64,000 nucleotides of DNA from Luteimonas galliterrae. Its GTDB lineage: Bacteria > Pseudomonadota > Gammaproteobacteria > Xanthomonadales > Xanthomonadaceae. The position numbers and the translations under genes are program-made. Under the pieces are notes generated by a model. It was not told the DNA's origin and ran no database searches. It was given only the letters and a program-made list of their open reading frames with translations. The DNA lies in assembly GCF_023374055.1 (NCBI RefSeq), contig NZ_JAMBEP010000001.1:310001-374000 (forward strand), read 5' to 3'. Of the stretch, positions 59,877 to 64,000 are shown one piece after another. The first letter of the stretch is position 1. Every line of letters starts with the position of its first letter.

Positions 59877-60926
59877 ATGCGGTCAATCTCCGCCTATCTG
59901 CTTGGGGTTCTTCTCGTGTTTGGTGTGGTGGACGAGAGCCTCGCCTCGTCAAAAGGCGCGCCGGCCAAAAGCACGAAACCAGACCCGAACGTTGAGGAAC
60001 TACGGAAGCTGCTTAGTCAGCCCGAGGGTTTCATCGACCTAGCAAAGGCCAAAGTGGCCATCGACCACATGGTCGATCCCAAGGTTGATGTGCAGGGCAC
60101 GCTTCGACTGCTCGATCAATGGGCCGATAAAGTGCGTGCCCGCTTTCCGCCGGGCGCTTCCAACAAGGCAAAATTGAATCTTCTGATATCGACGCTCTAC
60201 GAGCCGGGGCCTTGGAATGATTACCGTCCCTTTGGCTATGATTTCAGAGGGCCACGCATACAGGCACTTAGCGATACCTTCCTATCGACTTACCTGACTA
60301 CACGTAAGGGCCAGTGCGTCATCATGCCGATTGCCTTTGTTCTATTGGGACAGAAGCTTGGTTTGCCTATCACTATGTCGATGGCACCTCACCACCTGCT
60401 GGGCAAGTATGGCGATGAGGAAAATGGCACATGGATGAATATCGAAGCTACGAGCGGCAAAATCTATTGGGATGGCCAGTTCGAACAAAGCCCTTTGGTG
60501 GGCTTATCTCCCGATTGGGCGGAGAAAGGCGCCTTTCTCAGGCCGTTCTCTCAAAGAGAATCGGTCGCCTTGTTCGCTACCTCCACGCTTGCGCCTTTCT
60601 ACAAGAGCAAATGGCAGCCTGAGCGGTTACTCGAAGTGGTCGATCTGGTCCTCGCAACCAATCCCAAAGATGCGGTGGCGATGACGTACAAGGCCGATGC
60701 TTATTACCAGTTGATAGAGCAGCGTTTCAAGCGCAATTACCCGTTAGCCGAGCAAATTCCGCCGGCAGAGCGCAAGCAATACTTTTTCTACAGCCGTGAG
60801 AACCTTGCGTGGTACGAAAAAGCCGAAGCGCTTGGGTGGAAGCAATGGTCTTCGGAAGATTGGGCTAAATATGAAGCGCATTTTATAAAACAAAAAAACA
60901 GCCAGCCAAAAGAGGGTAAGCAATGA
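59877..60926 (+). CDS. Transglutaminase/SirB1-like secreted protein
   Basis: 349 residues with an N-terminal signal peptide (SAYLLGVLLVFGVVDESLAS). The core follows the SirB1/transglutaminase-like pattern: Cys147 in RKGQCVIMPIAFVLLGQKLGLP, His172/His173 in MAPHHLLGKYG, and WMNIEATSG in place of the third active-site position. A TPR-like tail (~265-335) follows. It may be a protease, amidase or cross-linking enzyme. GAGG 7 bases before the ATG decides the start over a GTG at 59871. Its stop overlaps the toxin gene ATG, so they are made together. Confidence 0.7.
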   Translation: MRSISAYLLGVLLVFGVVDESLASSKGAPAKSTKPDPNVEELRKLLSQPEGFIDLAKAKVAIDHMVDPKVDVQGTLRLLDQWADKVRARFPPGASNKAKLNLLISTLYEPGPWNDYRPFGYDFRGPRIQALSDTFLSTYLTTRKGQCVIMPIAFVLLGQKLGLPITMSMAPHHLLGKYGDEENGTWMNIEATSGKIYWDGQFEQSPLVGLSPDWAEKGAFLRPFSQRESVALFATSTLAPFYKSKWQPERLLEVVDLVLATNPKDAVAMTYKADAYYQLIEQRFKRNYPLAEQIPPAERKQYFFYSRENLAWYEKAEALGWKQWSSEDWAKYEAHFIKQKNSQPKEGKQ

Positions 60927-61678
60927 GCGTCTTTAAGACACTGACCAGCGCTTTAGTGGCGTTGTCATTGATGGTGTCGGGATTTGCAAATGCCGGTGTT
61001 GATCCGGTTCAGCCTGATCCTAATACCGGCGCAAACTTTAATAGATATGCGTATGCAAATAACAACCCATACAGATACGTCGATCCGGATGGGCGGTTCG
61101 GGAGAGATTTCGACTCGATCTCTAAGGACGCAGAAACCTATCTAAAGACGCCGCCACCAAGTGATAAGGATTGGCTCGGTCCTGCCATTGGCTACTCGCT
61201 GATTGGCATTGGCGCTATAGCCGCTGCACCGGTTGCGGCCGAAGTTGGTATGACGGTATACACCAGTCCAAGTACCATAGCTGTTGGGACTGACATTGCT
61301 GCTGGTGCAGCCGGCGTAACGGGCACAGCCGGTCTGGCAAGTCTAGCCAGTCGCGTTTCTCAGGTTCATAGTGCTCTCCACCCAATCGCAGCAAACATGC
61401 GAACGACAGCAGGATTACAAACCGCGCAAGGCGCCCGCATATTTGGTAGCGGTGCCCTTAGCGATTTAACACCTGCACAACGTAGCCTTCTTGGCGCAGG
61501 CGAGATCGCGGCAAGAGCCCCTGGGGCACATGCCGAAGCCACTGTTCTTGGCGCTGCCGCACAAAGAGGATTGACTCCGGCTTCGATGGAGGTGTCTCGC
61601 ACTATTTGCCCGGCGTGTCAGCAATTAATCGAAAGCACCGGTGGCAGAGTTGTTACGCCCCAGAGAGCGGAGTGGTGA
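60923..61678 (+). CDS. Short Rhs-core protein with C-terminal deaminase-type toxin domain
   Basis: 251 residues. Signal peptide 1-24 (cleavage near ANA-G25). Residues 38-58 (NFNRYAYANNNPYRYVDPDG) are the Rhs-repeat-associated core end, without the upstream YD repeats. Two Ala/Gly-rich hydrophobic stretches (~84-140) follow. The C-terminus (~160-251) has H203-A-E205 and C229-P-A-C232, the zinc/catalytic set of the cytidine-deaminase fold used by polymorphic toxins. I infer a secreted nucleic-acid deaminase toxin; target unknown. ATG overlaps the preceding stop (ATGA). Confidence 0.75.
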   Translation: MSVFKTLTSALVALSLMVSGFANAGVDPVQPDPNTGANFNRYAYANNNPYRYVDPDGRFGRDFDSISKDAETYLKTPPPSDKDWLGPAIGYSLIGIGAIAAAPVAAEVGMTVYTSPSTIAVGTDIAAGAAGVTGTAGLASLASRVSQVHSALHPIAANMRTTAGLQTAQGARIFGSGALSDLTPAQRSLLGAGEIAARAPGAHAEATVLGAAAQRGLTPASMEVSRTICPACQQLIESTGGRVVTPQRAEW

Positions 61679-61684
61679 TCGAAA

Positions 61685-62272
61685 GTGCTTACTTTTAATG
61701 AACAAGTGCTCAAAGAGCAGTTGGCGGAAATGGTCGAAGTACGGCGTTCTCTGTTCGCTGCGATGGTTGCAACAAGGCTCTCTGTCGGCTACGAATCTTA
61801 TGCCGGCGTTGGCAGCGGGAAATTCAAAGCGGGGTTAGATTATCTGTGGGCGAATCTGGACGCTAAGGGGTCTACACAAGATGTAAGTCGTTATGTGGAG
61901 GAAGCTATTGCGCTTATCCCAGAAGAAAGCGATGCGCAGCGCCCTTTTGCGGCGCAAGCGGACAATGCCGCGTCTGCGCTGGCATACGCTCTTAGAAGTT
62001 TGATAGACCGCAATCCCCAAGAAGCGGCTTGGGCAGCAAGGGTGGCTTATGAAAGTGCGGATAACCTTGTTATCCAGCGTGCGGATGTCGAAATCGGCGG
62101 TGAGGAGGCGGAAAATCGCATCATTGAAGATCCACTTATACAAAGCGAACTCGACAGGCAGCGCCTTGATGTTGAAATTGCCGCAACATCTGCACTCGAT
62201 GAAGCCACGTTTGAACGATTGCGCGCAGAATGCCGTGAATGGGGGCTCAACTTCTTCGGCAGATTAAGCTAA
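61685..62272 (+). CDS. DUF416/YjaG-like protein, putative immunity protein
   Basis: 195 residues, cytosolic, all-helical and acidic. The pattern FNEQVLKEQLAEM, AMVATRLSVGYESYAGVG, GLDYLWANLD, the middle AALAYALRSLIDR-like helix and the ENRIIEDPLIQSELDRQ end resemble the E. coli YjaG (DUF416) family. It begins (GTG) 6 bases after the toxin stop, the position of an immunity gene, which is why I infer it neutralises the deaminase. A housekeeping YjaG role cannot be ruled out. Confidence 0.65.
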   Translation: MLTFNEQVLKEQLAEMVEVRRSLFAAMVATRLSVGYESYAGVGSGKFKAGLDYLWANLDAKGSTQDVSRYVEEAIALIPEESDAQRPFAAQADNAASALAYALRSLIDRNPQEAAWAARVAYESADNLVIQRADVEIGGEEAENRIIEDPLIQSELDRQRLDVEIAATSALDEATFERLRAECREWGLNFFGRLS

Positions 62273-62426
62273 TGCAACTCAGCATGTCGAAGCGAAGCGA
62301 GGTTGGTATGTCGCACAAAAAAGCCCTCGTAGGATGGGTTAAGCGAAGCGATACACATCGCGCACCTTCACACGGCTCGCGTTCTATGGCAGCGCGGATA
62401 CTGGCTGCAGTCCTAAAGGTTTGACT

Positions 62427-62594
62427 GAAAAAACAGAGTCAGATTCACCTATCGGTTGATGTAGCCTTGCGCGGCCAGCGCGGTAGGTTGGGGTGAAACC
62501 CCAACATCGCGGCCTTTCACCTGCCGCGACGCCATCGGATGAGCGGAAAACGGGGTCAGGTCGACTTATCAGATGATGGAGCCTGCGTGGCCGA
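62427..62594. repeat. Second RAYT-tail/REP remnant and degenerate repeats
   Basis: On the minus strand, 62546-62500 reads SSDGVAAGER, homologous in frame to the SDAVAGGER tail of the RAYT remnant at 59568. After it comes GGGGTTTCACCCC (REP hairpin, 62490-62503). Flanking it are two copies of a degenerate unit AACGGGGTCAGRTTCACTTATC + GGTTGATGTAGCCTTGCG (62427-62480, 62546-62594). The 62273-62426 part contains only a GGATGGGTTAAGCGAAGCG repeat, and 62595-62788 shows no gene. Confidence 0.65.
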
Positions 62595-62788
62595 TGCGGC
62601 AGGGAAGGAAGCGAGTCTGATTGGTTTGTTGGACGGGAAATGATGGTTGACAGAGTAGGGCACGGACGAACAACTCGAACGCTTGACTGAATTCGAGTCG
62701 GATTCCGGTTGTTATGTCAGGCCGCCATGCGCAACCATGTCCGACAACATTTGCACCAAACAGACAAATGACCGAGGAGGCAATTCCC

Positions 62789-63706
62789 ATGAAGGCGATC
62801 GTAGTGACGGACGAAGCGGCGGGAACGGCCGGGATGACGCTGGTCGAACGGCCCGAGCCGGAGGCGGCGATCAACGATGTCGTCGTTCGGGTTCATGCGT
62901 CGGGGTTCGTCCCGACGGAGCTGACGTGGCCCTCGACCTGGACCGATCGCCTCGGCCGTGATCGAACGCCGTCGATCCCCGGGCACGAGCTGGCCGGCGT
63001 GGTCACCGCCCTCGGCTATGGCACGAGGGGGCTGTCGGTGGGGCAGCGCGTGTTCGGCCTCACGGAATGGACTCGCGACGGCACTCTGGCGGAATACGTG
63101 GCCGTCGAGGCACGCAACCTCGCGCCGTTGCCGGGCGATGTCGACTTCACGGTGGGCGCGAGCCTGCCGATCTCGGGTCTGACTGCGTGGCAGGGACTGT
63201 TCGAGCATGGCCGCTTTCAGAAGGGGCAGAGCGTACTCGTGCACGGTGCAGCAGGCGCCGTCGGGTCGATGGCGACGCAGCTCGCACGAGAGGCCGGTGC
63301 CTATGTCATCGGCACCGGACGCGACGCCGACCGACAGGCGGTGCTCGACTTCGGCGCGCAGGAGTTCGTCGATCTTGGGAACGATGTCCTCGAAGACATA
63401 GGCGAAGTCGATCTGGTGTTCGATGTCATCGGCGGCGACACCGGGAAGCGTTCCGCAGGCCTGATTCGAGCCGGAGGAACGCTGGTGTCCATCGTCGGGC
63501 CGCCCGAGGCGCGACCCGCCGATGGCCTGGTGGTCGACTTCGTCGTCGAATCCGATCGTGCCCAACTGAGTAGGATCGTCCAGCGGGTGCGGGACGGAAG
63601 ACTGCGGACGAACATAGGCAACGTCTCGACCCTCGACGACGCCGTCGCCGTCTTCAACTCGACCAAGCGGCGCACAGGGAAGACGGTCATCCGCGTTCGT
63701 CCTTGA
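62789..63706 (+). CDS. NADP-dependent zinc-type alcohol dehydrogenase/quinone oxidoreductase
   Basis: 305 residues from the ATG at 62789, which has GAGGAGG 8 bases upstream. N-terminal GroES-like domain with SIPGHELAGVVTALGYG; Rossmann motif VHGAAGAVGSMATQLAREAG (AxxGxxG type) and FDVIGGDTGKRSAGLI. The structural and catalytic zinc cysteines of alcohol dehydrogenases are absent, so it is a quinone-oxidoreductase-like reductase. Base composition is again high-GC, unlike the island to the left. Degenerate repeats flank it on both sides, suggesting a transferred single-gene cassette. Confidence 0.85.
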   Translation: MKAIVVTDEAAGTAGMTLVERPEPEAAINDVVVRVHASGFVPTELTWPSTWTDRLGRDRTPSIPGHELAGVVTALGYGTRGLSVGQRVFGLTEWTRDGTLAEYVAVEARNLAPLPGDVDFTVGASLPISGLTAWQGLFEHGRFQKGQSVLVHGAAGAVGSMATQLAREAGAYVIGTGRDADRQAVLDFGAQEFVDLGNDVLEDIGEVDLVFDVIGGDTGKRSAGLIRAGGTLVSIVGPPEARPADGLVVDFVVESDRAQLSRIVQRVRDGRLRTNIGNVSTLDDAVAVFNSTKRRTGKTVIRVRP

Positions 63707-63713
63707 GGCTCGG

Positions 63714-63762
63714 GAAGAACGGGGTCACGTTCACTTATCGGTTGATATAGCCTTGCGTGGCC
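63714..63762. repeat. Third copy of the degenerate repeat
   Basis: AACGGGGTCACGTTCACTTATCGGTTGATATAGCCTTGCGTGG-like unit, near-identical to 62427-62480. The rest of 63763-63941 includes a GGGGTCAGAGTACT tract but no gene. Confidence 0.7.
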
Positions 63763-63947
63763 CAGCACAGGGTCGGATTTATTGACGGGCGGCCCCATCG
63801 GTTAACGGGAGAATAGGGGTCAGAGTACTATTTGAATTATGTTCTGACGCGGGAAACAGGGGGCCAAAGTGCTATTGGAGTTGCCCTGACCTCTGTTTTT
63901 GCAAGGTTGGATGAGTGCGCCAAAAAACTGTATTGCCGAGGATGAAT

Positions 63948-64000
63948 ATGACGATTAAGCATATAACCCTTAGCTCAATCGCAGAAAAGCTCTCGGATGA
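63948..64000 (+). CDS. Start of an unidentified reading frame (runs off the window)
   Basis: The frame MTIKHITLSSIAEKLSD is open to the window edge, with GAGG 6 bases before the ATG at 63948; ATG 63942 is in frame. Too short to classify. Confidence 0.35.
   Translation, partial: MTIKHITLSSIAEKLSD

Noticed and set aside
59656-59952. Minus-strand frame of 98 residues upstream of the transglutaminase-like gene
   Set aside because: It crosses the start of the real gene and the REP-like tract; the recognisable RAYT tail is in a different frame.
62239-62424. 61-residue frame after the DUF416-like gene
   Set aside because: Most of it is translation of a GGATGGGTTAAGCGAAGCG intergenic repeat, with no ribosome site or homology.

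Overview
The window is a high-GC proteobacterial chromosome segment, most likely from the Xanthomonadaceae (Lysobacter-like). Evidence: the tpiA-secG-tRNA-Leu-nuoA-N-tRNA-fMet-rimP-nusA-infB-rbfA-truB-rpsO-pnp order, fimV/truA/trpF/trpB/DUF3144/trpA/accD in one run, and many short palindromic intergenic repeats of the kind seen in xanthomonads. No rRNA, CRISPR array or intact insertion sequence was seen.

Layout. 1-12.3 kb: prmB tail, aroC, a D-2-hydroxyacid dehydrogenase, asd, fimV, truA, trpF, trpB, a DUF3144 gene, trpA, accD, glmM (aromatic amino acid, aspartate-family, fatty acid and cell-wall precursor synthesis). 12.5-17 kb: accessory genes: an isopenicillin-N-synthase-like oxygenase, a secreted protein, a DUF6445-like dioxygenase, an SDR and a methyltransferase. 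17-33.3 kb: tpiA, secG, tRNA-Leu(GAG) and the complete 14-gene complex I operon nuoA-N. 33.5-43 kb: tRNA-fMet and the translation/RNA cluster rimP, nusA, infB, rbfA, truB, rpsO, pnp. 43-56.6 kb: a secreted LNGTQINGL-repeat protein with an ADYC-domain partner, isovaleryl-CoA and leucine dehydrogenases, a phospholipase D-like protein coupled to a Sel1-repeat/degenerate hydroxylase protein, a papain-like peptidase fused to an alpha/beta hydrolase, and a fused acyl-CoA mutase (IcmF).

56.6-64 kb is a patchwork accessory region. It holds a visibly AT-richer SF1 helicase + DUF2290 gene pair (candidate defence module), then a transglutaminase-like protein, a signal-peptide-bearing Rhs-core/deaminase toxin and a DUF416-like putative immunity protein. 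The last three are bracketed by two decayed tails of REP-associated tyrosine transposase genes. A zinc-type oxidoreductase flanked by degenerate repeats and a truncated reading frame close the window.

At least eight families of palindromic repeats lie between genes. One copy lies inside the icmF reading frame and is translated; another forms a nested repeat-within-repeat. The leucine dehydrogenase, isovaleryl-CoA dehydrogenase and IcmF genes together point to branched-chain acyl-CoA metabolism. All assignments come from reading motifs and gene order by eye; no database search was run.
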